Below are positions 23,406 to 32,251 of a stretch of DNA of 64,000 bases, one piece after another; within the stretch, counting starts at the first letter, position 1, and each line of letters opens with the position of its first letter. Below the pieces are notes generated by a model. It ran no database searches. It worked only from the letters and a program-made list of their open reading frames with translations, and was not told the origin of the DNA. The stretch comes from Ketobacter sp036337295 (GTDB lineage: Bacteria; Pseudomonadota; Gammaproteobacteria; Pseudomonadales; Ketobacteraceae). The position numbers were made by a program, and so were the translations under genes. The stretch covers positions 271,438-335,437 of the forward strand of contig JAYZEN010000003.1 in NCBI GenBank assembly GCA_036337295.1, given 5' to 3'.

Positions 23406-25451
23406 ATGAGCCATAGCCGATGGAACCGAATTTTTCTGGTGACGCTGGTCCTGACGGCCCCCCCTGTGCGGGCCGAGGATCTGTTCGACATGTCCCTGGA
23501 ATCGCTCATGAGCATCAACATCACCAGCACCTCCTATTTTGACCAGACGCTGCTGGAAAGCGCCAGCAGTGTGTCCTATGGGGATCAGGACCGCTGGGAT
23601 GAGTTGGGCACCCGCAATCTGGGGGAGTGGCTCAACACCCTGCCGTCCACCGTGGCCACCCCCGGCTACGGCAAAACCCGGGTGATCGCCATCCGCGGCT
23701 ATTACAATTATTCCATTGATACCGGGGTGGCGACCCTGCTGGACGATGTGCCCATCAATACCTTGCGCTACGGTACCGGCAGCCAGTCCATCGATGGATT
23801 TGACCTCACCGCTCTGGAATCGGTGGAAGTCATTCGTGGGCCCGCCTCCTCACTGTACGGCTCCGATGCCTTCCATGGAGTGTTGTCGATGAACACGGCA
23901 CAGCATGGCGACACCGGCATCACCACCCGCCTGGGCGCCGGCAGTGAGGATGAGCAGGCCGCCTCCCTGGTGGGCCGTTTCCACCAAGACCGCCATCACC
24001 TGACCGCCGCCCTGGCCTATCGCAATATCGGCGATCAGGACCTGGAATACCCCTACCAGGACCCCGCAAGCGGCAAGCCGGAAACCGGTCACCGCCGCAA
24101 CAGCCTGGAAAACCAGAACCTGGTGCTGAAATACCAGCTCGATGCCAGCGCCCAGACGCAATACCGATTCTCCGGCTATCTGATGAGCCTGGATTCCGAT
24201 CAACTGCTGGGGGTGGGCCGGCGCCTGGGCGGAGACGCCATGGCAGACCAGGACTGGTCGGATTATCAATCCCGGTTGGCGTTGGTCAAAGCGGGCTTCG
24301 AGCACCATTACAACCCGGAATTTTCCAGCTCCGCCTTCGTCTATTACTGGCAAACGGAAGATGAAGGCAGCATTGATTTGCGGGAAGCGGTAACCCCTTT
24401 CGCTTTCTATCAGGAAACCCGCACCGAAGAACACCACTGGGGCGTGAAAGCCGTGAACCGGCACCAGCTCAGCCGCGGCAGCAACCTGGCCTACGGCTAT
24501 GCCTATCACCAGGCCAAGAACGATCGCTTCACAGTCACCCGCACCTTACCCAGTGGCGCCAGCAGCACCAGCGACGCCCCCGAGCAGGGCGCGAAGGACG
24601 ACAACCACAGCGTGTTTGTGGATGGGCGTTACAACGTCCAACTGTTTGGCACACGGGATTCCACCCTGGTGTACGGCACCCGGCTGGACAATTACAAGCA
24701 TTTCGACTGGCAGAACAGCCCGCGCCTGGGATGGATCCAGCCGCTGGATCACCAATATGTCGCCAAATTGATTCTGGGCCGTTCCTATCGCAAGCCCAAT
24801 ACCTTTGAAATGTACGGTTCCAGTTCCGTGCTGGGCAACATGGATCTGGAGCCGGAAACCCTGGACAGCGTGGAGCTGGTACTACAGCACGCCGGTGAGC
24901 AGGTGTTTTCCTCGGTCACCCTGTTCAAGAACTGGTGGCACGATTCCATTCGCGTGGAAAGTTACGAAGTGCCCGTGAACGGGATCATCGGCCAGTTTGA
25001 GAACACGGATGACAACGAGTCCTGGGGGTTGGAGTTGGAAGTCATGGGGGAGTGGGGGCATTGGAGACTGGATGCCAACGCCTCCCACATATTGAGCAAG
25101 AACGTGGATCTGGGCCTGGATTACGAAGCCTTTCCCGACTGGATGCTGAACCTGGGAGTGGGCTATCGCTGGTCGCCCCAGTGGGATCTCTACCTGCTGG
25201 GCCGTTACCAGCATCGTCGCACCGCCTCAGAACCGCAATACGGTGTTGAGCCGCACCTGGAAGGCGATGACTTTTTCCGCACCGACCTGACCCTGGCGTG
25301 GAGCCCCGTGCCAAACCTGATAACCCGGCTGGCAATCCGCAATCTGTTCGACCGGGAAAACTATATGCCCAGCTATTCCGACCGCCTGGGTGGCGCCCCG
25401 GACAACGGCATCAATGGCGCATTGTCGCTGGAGTGGCGCCCGGCCGACTGA
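23406..25451 (+). CDS. TonB-dependent outer-membrane receptor
   Basis: 681 residues: signal peptide (cleavage near VRAED), an atypically short N-terminal lead with MSLESLMSINITSTS as the TonB-box region, then plug-domain marks (ALESVEVIRGPASSLYGSDAF). The 22-strand barrel ends in a C-terminal strand on LSLEWRPAD. The plug motif LFDMSLESLM is shared by receptors for haem, cobalamin and other chelates and by uncharacterised ones; the ligand is unknown. AAGGA precedes the ATG. No iron-responsive (Fur) box was recognised upstream. The neighbour on the other strand is a glycosidase-like lipoprotein. Confidence 0.88.
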   Translation: MSHSRWNRIFLVTLVLTAPPVRAEDLFDMSLESLMSINITSTSYFDQTLLESASSVSYGDQDRWDELGTRNLGEWLNTLPSTVATPGYGKTRVIAIRGYYNYSIDTGVATLLDDVPINTLRYGTGSQSIDGFDLTALESVEVIRGPASSLYGSDAFHGVLSMNTAQHGDTGITTRLGAGSEDEQAASLVGRFHQDRHHLTAALAYRNIGDQDLEYPYQDPASGKPETGHRRNSLENQNLVLKYQLDASAQTQYRFSGYLMSLDSDQLLGVGRRLGGDAMADQDWSDYQSRLALVKAGFEHHYNPEFSSSAFVYYWQTEDEGSIDLREAVTPFAFYQETRTEEHHWGVKAVNRHQLSRGSNLAYGYAYHQAKNDRFTVTRTLPSGASSTSDAPEQGAKDDNHSVFVDGRYNVQLFGTRDSTLVYGTRLDNYKHFDWQNSPRLGWIQPLDHQYVAKLILGRSYRKPNTFEMYGSSSVLGNMDLEPETLDSVELVLQHAGEQVFSSVTLFKNWWHDSIRVESYEVPVNGIIGQFENTDDNESWGLELEVMGEWGHWRLDANASHILSKNVDLGLDYEAFPDWMLNLGVGYRWSPQWDLYLLGRYQHRRTASEPQYGVEPHLEGDDFFRTDLTLAWSPVPNLITRLAIRNLFDRENYMPSYSDRLGGAPDNGINGALSLEWRPAD

Positions 25452-25463
25452 GGGGGTGCGGAT

Positions 25464-26285
25464 TTACATGGCCGCCCGCAGATCCGAAATCACCGTGGGG
25501 GTGGAGGGCATGAGACCGCGCCACTTGCGGAACGATTCCGCCGCCTGTTCCACCAGCATGCCCAAACCGTCGAAGGCTTTTTCCGCGCCGTAGTCCAGGG
25601 CCCAGGCGTTGAAGGGCGTCAGCTCTTTGCTGTACATCATGTCATAGACGCGGGTGTGCGCCCCGATCACCGACTCGGGCAACTCAGGCACATCCCCCTG
25701 CAGGCTGGCTGCGGTGCCGTTGATGATCCAGTCAAAGGGGCCTTTCAACTCGTTCAGGTGCAGGGCTTCGATCCGGCCCAGGTCCATAAATTCTTCGGCC
25801 AGTTGATGAGCTTTGTCGAAGGTGCGGTTGGTGAGCACCAGTTGCACGGGGTTTTCCGCCAGCACCGGTGCCAGCACGCCACGCACCGCACCGCCAGCCC
25901 CCACCATCAGGATTTTTTTGCCGGCAATACGGCCATCGTGGTTATGCATGATGTCACGTACCATGCCGACGCCGTCGGTGTTATCCCCCACGATGCGGCC
26001 ATCGGCACTTTGCCAAAGCGTATTCACCGCTTTGGCCCGCTGGGCCCGTTCCGTCAGTTCATCCGCCAAATCAAAGGCGCGCAGTTTAAACGGCACCGTG
26101 ATGTTCAGGCCCTTACCACCGTCGGCAAAAAAGCGCCGCACGCTGTCCTCAAACTCCGGCTCGGCCACCAGCATGCTGGTGTAGGTCATGTGCTGGTCGG
26201 TTTGATCCGCAAAGGCCTTATGAATCAGGGGTGACTTGCTGTGCTTGATGGGATTCCCCATCACCGCGTATCGATCAATGCTCAT
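25464..26285 (-). CDS. aroE: Shikimate dehydrogenase
   Basis: 273 residues. GNPIKHSKSPLIHKAF is the shikimate-binding opening, GAGGAVRGVL the NADP loop, NRTFDKAHQLAE the NADP-selecting strand, and DGLGMLVEQAAESF the closing substrate-binding motif. It reduces 3-dehydroshikimate with NADPH in aromatic amino acid synthesis. It lies 16 bases after hemF in the conserved order tsaC-hemF-aroE. Confidence 0.96.
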   Translation of the reverse strand: MSIDRYAVMGNPIKHSKSPLIHKAFADQTDQHMTYTSMLVAEPEFEDSVRRFFADGGKGLNITVPFKLRAFDLADELTERAQRAKAVNTLWQSADGRIVGDNTDGVGMVRDIMHNHDGRIAGKKILMVGAGGAVRGVLAPVLAENPVQLVLTNRTFDKAHQLAEEFMDLGRIEALHLNELKGPFDWIINGTAASLQGDVPELPESVIGAHTRVYDMMYSKELTPFNAWALDYGAEKAFDGLGMLVEQAAESFRKWRGLMPSTPTVISDLRAAM

Positions 26286-26301
26286 GGTCTTCTACAATCC
26301 G

Positions 26302-27213
26302 TTAGATCCAGTCTCTGGCACCCAGGAAGTGGGTGTAGAGCGTTTCCTCTGCGGAGCCGGGCTCCGGCTGCCAGTTGTACTTCCAGCTCACCAGGGAAGG
26401 CAACGACATTAAAATGGACTCAGTGCGGCCGCCGGTCTGCAGGCCGAACAGGGTGCCGCGATCATACACCAAATTGAATTCCACATAACGACCCCGCCGA
26501 TAGAGCTGGAACTCGCGCTGCTGTTCCGTGTGGGGCAGGGCCTTGCGTCTTTGCACAATGGGGCGATAGGCCTGGATGTAGGCATCCCCCACCGAGCGCA
26601 TGAAGGCAAAACAGCGTTCGTATTCCCAATCGTTCAGGTCATCAAAAAACAGGCCGCCCACACCCCGGGTCTCATCCCGGTGCTTCAGATAGAAATAGTC
26701 ATCACACCACTTTTTATAGCGGGGATACACATCCTCGCCGAAGGGTGCACAGGCGGCCTGGGCGGTGCGGTGCCAATGCACGCAGTCTTCCTCAAACCCG
26801 TAATAGGGGGTCAGGTCGAAACCGCCGCCGAACCACCACACCGGATCAGCCCCTTCCTTCTCGGCGATGAAAAAGCGCACATTGGCGTGAGAGGTGGGCA
26901 CCATGGGGTTGCGGGGATGAATCACCAGGGACACCCCCATGGCCTGGAAACGGCGTCCTTCCAGCTCCGGCCGATGGGCCGTGGCGGACTTGGGCAGGCC
27001 ATCACCGAATACATGGGAAAAGTTGACCCCGGCCTTTTCAAACACCGCGCCCCCTTCCAGCACCCGGGAGCGGCCACCGCCACCCTGTTCCCGCAGCCAA
27101 CTGTCTTCCAGAAACGCCTGACCACCGGTTTCCTCGGCGGCCAGTTGGCTGCAGATGTCATCCTGCAGGGATAAAAGGTAGTGTTTGACCGCGTCGGTGT
27201 CGATGCTGTACAT
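26302..27213 (-). CDS. hemF: Oxygen-dependent coproporphyrinogen-III oxidase
   Basis: 303 residues, the usual length. VSLVIHPRNPMVPTSHANVR and WWFGGGFDLTPYYGFEED are the family signatures. It decarboxylates two propionates of coproporphyrinogen III to give protoporphyrinogen IX, using O2, in the cytoplasm. The ATG at 27213 is preceded by GAGGG. It lies 10 bases after tsaC; the qor gene often found between them in pseudomonads is absent. Confidence 0.97.
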   Translation of the reverse strand: MYSIDTDAVKHYLLSLQDDICSQLAAEETGGQAFLEDSWLREQGGGGRSRVLEGGAVFEKAGVNFSHVFGDGLPKSATAHRPELEGRRFQAMGVSLVIHPRNPMVPTSHANVRFFIAEKEGADPVWWFGGGFDLTPYYGFEEDCVHWHRTAQAACAPFGEDVYPRYKKWCDDYFYLKHRDETRGVGGLFFDDLNDWEYERCFAFMRSVGDAYIQAYRPIVQRRKALPHTEQQREFQLYRRGRYVEFNLVYDRGTLFGLQTGGRTESILMSLPSLVSWKYNWQPEPGSAEETLYTHFLGARDWI

Positions 27214-27223
27214 AGGTTTCCCT

Positions 27224-27796
27224 CTAGGCAGACCGCAGGATACGGCCGCTCTGTAAATCCCGTATTTCAGTGGGTTTGGTGTGTCGTGGGGTGCGCCCCG
27301 GCAGGATGTAATCCGCTCCCACCCCGTAGCGAATGCGCATCAGCCGCAGTGGGTATTCACTGCGCGCCGGGTCCTGGCCGCTGCGGTTGGCACTGGTGGA
27401 GACGATGGGGCCACCCCAGGCTTTACATAAGGCCCGCACCACAGGGTGAGCACTCACTCTCACCGCAACACTATCGAAATCGCCCTTTACCCAGACTGGA
27501 ACCACATCCAGGGTATCGGGAATGATCCAGGTCACCGGTCCCGGCCAGGTGGATTGTAGCTGATCCCGCTGCCCCTGGGTGAGGCCTGCCAGCAACGGCG
27601 CAATCTGCCCCATATCGGCCGCCACCAGAATCAGCCCCTTATGCATGGGGCGCTGTTTCAGATCCAGCAGCCGTTGCACCGCCGCACCATTATAAGGATC
27701 ACAACCATAACCGAATACCGATTCGGTAGGATAGGCAATCACATCGCCGCGGGCCAATGCATGCACGACTCCCAGCCGGTGGCGCAAGGACAACAT
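27224..27796 (-). CDS. tsaC: Threonylcarbamoyl-AMP synthase (TsaC/YrdC/RimN)
   Basis: 190 residues. PTESVFGYGCDP and KQRPMHKGLILVAAD form the Sua5/YciO/YrdC nucleotide and threonine site, and STSANRSGQDP is the C-terminal motif. It makes the threonylcarbamoyl-AMP used for the t6A37 tRNA modification. The start at 27796 lies one base after the purE stop; a longer frame would run into purE. This is the short TsaC form without the Sua5 domain. Confidence 0.95.
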   Translation of the reverse strand: MLSLRHRLGVVHALARGDVIAYPTESVFGYGCDPYNGAAVQRLLDLKQRPMHKGLILVAADMGQIAPLLAGLTQGQRDQLQSTWPGPVTWIIPDTLDVVPVWVKGDFDSVAVRVSAHPVVRALCKAWGGPIVSTSANRSGQDPARSEYPLRLMRIRYGVGADYILPGRTPRHTKPTEIRDLQSGRILRSA

Positions 27797-27797
27797 A

Positions 27798-28307
27798 TCA
27801 GTCTTTCTGCGCCAGGCGGGCCTGCAGGGCGGCATCTTTTTCCTGCATGGCTTTGGCGTTGGCCGCCCGCTCTTCTTTTAAACGCTGCGCCAGCTCCCCA
27901 TCCGCCAGGGCCATCATCTGAGCCGCCAGATAAGCGGCATTCTTGGCACCGGCCTTGCCCACGGACACCGTGGCCACCGGAACACCGGCGGGCATCTGCA
28001 CAGTAGACAGCAGGGAATCGAGACCGTTCATGGCTCCGGTCACCGGAATGCCCACTACCGGCTTGGTGGTGTAGGAGGCGACGGTACCCGCCAGATGGGC
28101 CGCCATACCCGCCACACAGATGAACACTGAGCAATTGCGTTTGTCCGCTTCGCGCACATAGCTCTGGGTCATGTCCGGGGAACGGTGGGCGGAGGTCACT
28201 TTGACTTCGTAGGGGATCTTCAGCTTGGTGAGAGCATCGAGGGTGGGTTCGACCTCGGGCAGATCAAAGTCGGAGCCCATTAAGACGGCAACAAATGGCT
28301 GGGGCAT
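27798..28307 (-). CDS. purE: N5-carboxyaminoimidazole ribonucleotide mutase
   Basis: 169 residues. VLMGSDFDLP and TSAHRSPD are the class I PurE substrate motifs, with the catalytic histidine in SAHR. It converts N5-CAIR to CAIR in purine synthesis. The ATG at 28307 follows GAGGTG at good spacing, so it is preferred over a GTG two codons upstream. After residue 150 the C-terminus is an extended Ala/Glu/Lys-rich helix (LKEERAANAKAMQEKDAAL), a little longer than the E. coli protein. purK is not adjacent. Confidence 0.95.
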   Translation of the reverse strand: MPQPFVAVLMGSDFDLPEVEPTLDALTKLKIPYEVKVTSAHRSPDMTQSYVREADKRNCSVFICVAGMAAHLAGTVASYTTKPVVGIPVTGAMNGLDSLLSTVQMPAGVPVATVSVGKAGAKNAAYLAAQMMALADGELAQRLKEERAANAKAMQEKDAALQARLAQKD

Positions 28308-28693
28308 GGTCACACCTCGTGAATCTTACCGGCGGAGTAGGATATTCGATGGAGGCGCGACACTACCTTAGGTGTTGGCCGGATGCAAGCCACACCCCTG
28401 ACGCTCGTCGTGAACCGTCGGCCACACCGCCCGGGGTCCGGTTAGCGCCAGACGACGTAAACGTGCCTTACATCTGCTCAAATTATGGACAAACACAGCC
28501 AACTCACGCACTATTGGCTGCGGTGAACTCCAGGCAATGCTGTTTAGTCCGGCCGACAGCGGCATTACAAGTTAAGTCCAGGCTCACCACCCACACTTTC
28601 AAAAATAGTGGCTTTTACTGTGGCATGCGTCGTTGCTGGTACCTCTATCCCGACGACGGAGTGCACGTGGATAATTCATTCAAAGGATTTAGT
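28308..28693. other. 386-base intergenic region between purE and the CsgG-like operon
   Basis: No gene is supported. One frame stays open across it into the CsgG-like gene, but its translation is compositionally random. The region should hold the purE promoter (minus) and the lipoprotein operon promoter (plus). AAAGGA just before 28694 is the ribosome site of the latter. I found no convincing operator or terminator. Confidence 0.6.
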
Positions 28694-29644
28694 ATGATCA
28701 GGCCTCGGCTCCTTGTTATACCGTTTCTCATTGTCACCATGGCGGGCTGTTCCACAGCCACCAAGGAAACCGTCAACACACTACCAGTACAGCAACCGCA
28801 GGTTAGCCAGTCCATTGCAGAACCTGCATTCAAAGGACTCAAACGCAAGGTGGCCATCGCCCGCTTCAGCAACGAGACCTCCGCCGGGGCCAGCTTTCTG
28901 CTGGACAAGAGCAATGACCGAATCGGCAAACAGGCCAGTGACATACTGGCGGCCCGGCTGACGGAAACGGAAAAATTCATCATGCTGGAACGACAGGATC
29001 TGGATAAGCTGCTGCATGAGACCCAGCTCAGCAATCTCAAGACCACACAGGTTGGGGCAGACTATCTGATCATCGGCTCCGTCTCAGAATACGGACGGGA
29101 GGCCATCAGTGAAACCGGCATTTTCAGCCGCAACAAAAAACAGAAAGCCCGCGCCAAGGTTAACGTGCGCCTGGTGGACGTCACCAATGGCCAGATCGTT
29201 TATTCAGAGGAAGGTTCCGGCGAAGCGTATTCTGAGGCGAACAAGGTATTCGGCGTCGGGGAAAGCGCTGGCTATGACACTTCTCTCGACGATAAAGCCC
29301 TCTCGAGTGCGATCTCCAAGCTGGTCAGCAACATCATCGAAAACCTGATGGATAAACCCTGGCAAGCCTATCTGATAGGACAACAGGATGGCCTCTATAT
29401 CATGACCGGCGGTAAAGACCAGGGCGTCAAAGTGGGCGACAGCTTCAACGTTCTTACCAAAGGCAAAACCATCCACAATCCTCAGACCGGCCTGGATATC
29501 CAGTTGCCCGGCAAAGTCATCGGCACAGTGAACGTAGTGACTCAGGCTGGCACCGGCCTGAATGAAATTTCCCTGGTTACGCTTGCCGAAGGATCATTGA
29601 AAAACATTGATCTTGCTGCCGTTGTCATCCAACAAATCAACTAA
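28694..29644 (+). CDS. CsgG/HfaB family lipoprotein
   Basis: 316 residues. The ATG at 28694 follows AAAGGA and gives a lipoprotein signal ending in the lipobox MAGC. KVAIARFSNETSAG and DILAARLTETEKFIMLERQDLDKLL are the CsgG-type opening, and GADYLIIGSVSEYGREA is the core strand. The C-terminal third (GLYIMTGGKDQGVKVGDSFNVL) resembles the flagellar-assembly-T-like tail seen in this subgroup. True CsgG forms the curli secretion pore; here there are no curli genes. It heads a four-gene operon with DUF4810 and DUF799 lipoproteins, an arrangement known from other proteobacteria and probably an envelope complex. Confidence 0.85.
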   Translation: MIRPRLLVIPFLIVTMAGCSTATKETVNTLPVQQPQVSQSIAEPAFKGLKRKVAIARFSNETSAGASFLLDKSNDRIGKQASDILAARLTETEKFIMLERQDLDKLLHETQLSNLKTTQVGADYLIIGSVSEYGREAISETGIFSRNKKQKARAKVNVRLVDVTNGQIVYSEEGSGEAYSEANKVFGVGESAGYDTSLDDKALSSAISKLVSNIIENLMDKPWQAYLIGQQDGLYIMTGGKDQGVKVGDSFNVLTKGKTIHNPQTGLDIQLPGKVIGTVNVVTQAGTGLNEISLVTLAEGSLKNIDLAAVVIQQIN

Positions 29645-29656
29645 ACCGGATCGCAG

Positions 29657-29974
29657 ATGAAACACATATTCTTAGTTTGCTTATTCTCACTGTTGGCCGC
29701 ATGCGGCAGTTTTCAGTCCGTAACCCAGACCGAAGAATCCACCTACCTGCAGCTGGAAGGCAACCCCGCTGGAGTGCAGTTGAAGCTGGATGATACCCAT
29801 CAACTCGATCTGGAACGGGACACCACATCCTTTGATCTGAACGGCAAGACCATCACCAAGATCATTATCCAACCTGGCCGCCACCGTGTGACCTTGACAC
29901 GCAATCAGCAGCTGCTGGTGGACCGCGAATTTTACGTTTCTGAAGGCAACGGATTTGAGGTAAAAATCCCATGA
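29657..29974 (+). CDS. Small lipoprotein of the CsgG/DUF799 operon
   Basis: 105 residues with lipobox LAAC after a hydrophobic stretch. The mature part is a single beta-rich domain with a PEGA-like run (NPAGVQLKLDD ... IIIQPGRHRVTLTRNQQLLVDREFYV). It lies 12 bases after the CsgG-like gene and overlaps the next gene by 4. Function unknown; probably a periplasm-facing partner of the complex. Confidence 0.8.
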   Translation: MKHIFLVCLFSLLAACGSFQSVTQTEESTYLQLEGNPAGVQLKLDDTHQLDLERDTTSFDLNGKTITKIIIQPGRHRVTLTRNQQLLVDREFYVSEGNGFEVKIP

Positions 29975-30330
29975 AATTGAAGTTATTGGCATGCTGCCTG
30001 GTACTGGCATCCCTGACAGGTTGTGTTGCGCCACAACCCTCTCCTACCGGATTCTATTGGGGTAATTACTCAAAGTATTTTTACGAATACAAAAAGAACC
30101 CGAACGAACAGACCTTGAAAATGTACAAACTCACGCTGGAAAAAATCATCAAAGAGAGCGACGTCAATCCCAACCGCAAAGTACCGCCAGGCATTTATGC
30201 AGAGCTCGGCAATATTTATCTGCAGCAGGGTAATAAGGATGAAGCCCTGAAGTGGTTCCAACAGGAGCAGATTCATTATCCAGAGTCAGCACTGTTCATG
30301 AAAACGATGATGGAGAAAGCAAAATCATGA
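29971..30330 (+). CDS. DUF4810 lipoprotein
   Basis: 119 residues with lipobox LTGC. FYWGNYSKYFYEYKKNP is the DUF4810 hallmark. The rest is helical and TPR-like (GIYAELGNIYLQQGNKDEALKWFQQE fits one tetratricopeptide unit). It overlaps both neighbours by four bases, so translation is coupled. DUF4810 proteins are regularly encoded between a CsgG-like and a DUF799 protein. Confidence 0.88.
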   Translation: MKLKLLACCLVLASLTGCVAPQPSPTGFYWGNYSKYFYEYKKNPNEQTLKMYKLTLEKIIKESDVNPNRKVPPGIYAELGNIYLQQGNKDEALKWFQQEQIHYPESALFMKTMMEKAKS

Positions 30331-31031
30331 TTCTCAACCGTAACCGTTCACTGAAAATCGCGGGTATCCTGCTGCTCTCACTGATTGCCTCAGGCTGTGT
30401 CACCACACCGCCAACTGAGTATCTGTCCAAGCAGGAAGCGTATGGCAACTTTTACGAGGAAAAGCCAAAAACGGTTCTGGTGGTTCCCGCCATCAATCAT
30501 TCAACCGCCGCAGATGCTGGGAACTACTACGCCGCTACGGTGGCAGAGCCTCTGACCAAGCAGGGATTCTATGTACTGCCCATCGCCATTACGGATCAGA
30601 TTCTGAACGAGGCCGGGATTTCCGACGGAGCTCAACTGCGGGATGTGCCACTGTCCCGGCTGGGCACCTTGTTCGGATGTGATGCTGTACTCTATGTCAC
30701 CATCACACTGTGGGACACCAATTACAGCGTGATGGCGGGGAATGTAGTGGTGGAACTCAACTACCGCATGGTCTCCACCAAAACCAGCGAGCCACTCTGG
30801 GTCTACCAGAACAAAGTGGTGGTCAATACCACAGGCAGCTCGAACAATGGATTAGTGGGAATGCTGATCGAAACGGCAATCAAAACCGCGCAACAGGATT
30901 ACCTTCCTGTGGCGCAGATGGTGAACAACTCTTCCATGCACACCATCCCTGCCGGACAGTATCACACTGCATTCGGAAAAGACGCTATGGACAAAGTCGT
31001 GAATCCGAACCACCTGCCTTCCCAGGAATAA
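30327..31031 (+). CDS. DUF799 (GNA1162-like) lipoprotein
   Basis: 234 residues from the ATG that overlaps the DUF4810 stop. Lipobox IASGC. VVPAINHSTAADAGNYYAAT and the strand YRMVSTKTSEPLWVYQ are typical of the family of the meningococcal lipoprotein GNA1162, whose fold is related to the TolB N-terminal/CsgG-type domain. It is the last gene of the four-gene operon; its stop is followed 28 bases later by the convergent dprA end. Function unknown. Confidence 0.88.
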   Translation: MILNRNRSLKIAGILLLSLIASGCVTTPPTEYLSKQEAYGNFYEEKPKTVLVVPAINHSTAADAGNYYAATVAEPLTKQGFYVLPIAITDQILNEAGISDGAQLRDVPLSRLGTLFGCDAVLYVTITLWDTNYSVMAGNVVVELNYRMVSTKTSEPLWVYQNKVVVNTTGSSNNGLVGMLIETAIKTAQQDYLPVAQMVNNSSMHTIPAGQYHTAFGKDAMDKVVNPNHLPSQE

Positions 31032-31059
31032 CGATCAAGTGGGAGAGTACTGTCGGACA

Positions 31060-32190
31060 TCACACCCGGCAGTATCCTCCCTGTTGTTGACGCACCATCC
31101 CCTCGATCTCCAGCATCACCAAAGCCGAACTGATGTCCGCCACGCACAGGCCGGTCAGGTCCACCAGTTGGTCCATGGGGGTGGGGTCGTATTCCAGGGC
31201 GGCCAGCAGGCGACCTTCCGGCGAAGCATGATCAAATGGTTCCGCTTGAGGCGATTCTGCCAGCTCGGGAATATTCAACTGCTGCTGCAGAAAACCCAGC
31301 AGCGGCAGCAGCTCATCCACCACCTGTTGTGCCGTCTCCACCAGGCGCGCCCCGTTGCGGATCAGGGCATGGCAACCCTTGGCCAGGGGATCATTGATGG
31401 AACCCGGTATGGCAAACACCTCACGCCCCTGGTCGACGGCTTCGTGGGCGGTAATCAGTGACCCGCTCTTCAGGGCCGCCTCCACCACCAGCACCCCCAG
31501 ACTCAGGCCGCTGATAATCCGGTTGCGGCGGGGAAAAAACTCGGCCCGGGGCGAGACACCGATGGGGAACTCTGAAACCAGTGCCCCGTGATTCACCACA
31601 TCCAGGCCCAGGGCACGGTTACGGGCCGGGTAGATGTCGTCCAGGCCATGGGCCAGTACGGCAATGGTGTTACCGCCCCCCTGAATGGCACCAGTGTGGG
31701 CCGCCGCGTCGATCCCCAATGCCAGGCCGCTGGTGGTGACAAATCCATTGCTGGAGAAGCAGGCGGCGAAATCCTGAGCCAGTTTGCGACCCTGACGACT
31801 GGAATGGCGACTGCCGACGATGGCAATCTGGGGCAGGGAGAGCAGCTGCACATCCCCCCTGACAAACAGAATCGGCGGTGAACCCTGAATCTCCCGCAGC
31901 AGGGGGGGGAAATCATCATCCGCCCAGGTGAGGATATGGTGTTCTTCGCTTTGTTCCAGCCATTCCAGATCCGCGCTGACCCCATCAATCAGTTTGCGTT
32001 CGTGGCCGCACTGGAACCCGTGGATCAACTGGCTTTGCCGCGCGGAAAGGCCCAGCCGCTCCAGCTCAGCCACTGACTGGTCGAAGAAACCCAACATGCT
32101 GGGATAGCGATCGGTAATCTGGCGAAAATGACTGGGCCCCACGCCGGGCACCCGCCACAACGCTAACCAGTAGGGCAATTCTTCGAGCAT
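31060..32190 (-). CDS. dprA: DNA-processing protein DprA
   Basis: 376 residues starting MLEELPYWLALWRVPG. The Rossmann core shows IVGSRHSSRQGRKLA, SGLALGIDAAAHTGA, VLAHGLDDIYPARN and SGSLITAHEAVDQGREVFAIPG, all DprA hallmarks. The C-terminal winged-helix domain (about 310-376) is present. It loads RecA onto incoming single-stranded DNA during natural transformation. An upstream open frame of 77 codons is random and was excluded. It is separated from lysM by a GGDEF-EAL gene and from tsaC by the lipoprotein operon. Confidence 0.95.
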   Translation of the reverse strand: MLEELPYWLALWRVPGVGPSHFRQITDRYPSMLGFFDQSVAELERLGLSARQSQLIHGFQCGHERKLIDGVSADLEWLEQSEEHHILTWADDDFPPLLREIQGSPPILFVRGDVQLLSLPQIAIVGSRHSSRQGRKLAQDFAACFSSNGFVTTSGLALGIDAAAHTGAIQGGGNTIAVLAHGLDDIYPARNRALGLDVVNHGALVSEFPIGVSPRAEFFPRRNRIISGLSLGVLVVEAALKSGSLITAHEAVDQGREVFAIPGSINDPLAKGCHALIRNGARLVETAQQVVDELLPLLGFLQQQLNIPELAESPQAEPFDHASPEGRLLAALEYDPTPMDQLVDLTGLCVADISSALVMLEIEGMVRQQQGGYCRV

Positions 32191-32251
32191 GGAAGTCCGT
32201 CTCCATCGACAATTCCGGAATCTGGCTATAGAGACGGGGGGCGGGCAAAAA

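Noticed and set aside
28295..28693. Upstream extension of the CsgG-like gene by 133 codons
   Set aside because: The ATG at 28694 has a ribosome site and directly gives a lipoprotein signal; the extension is random-looking and would hide the lipobox.
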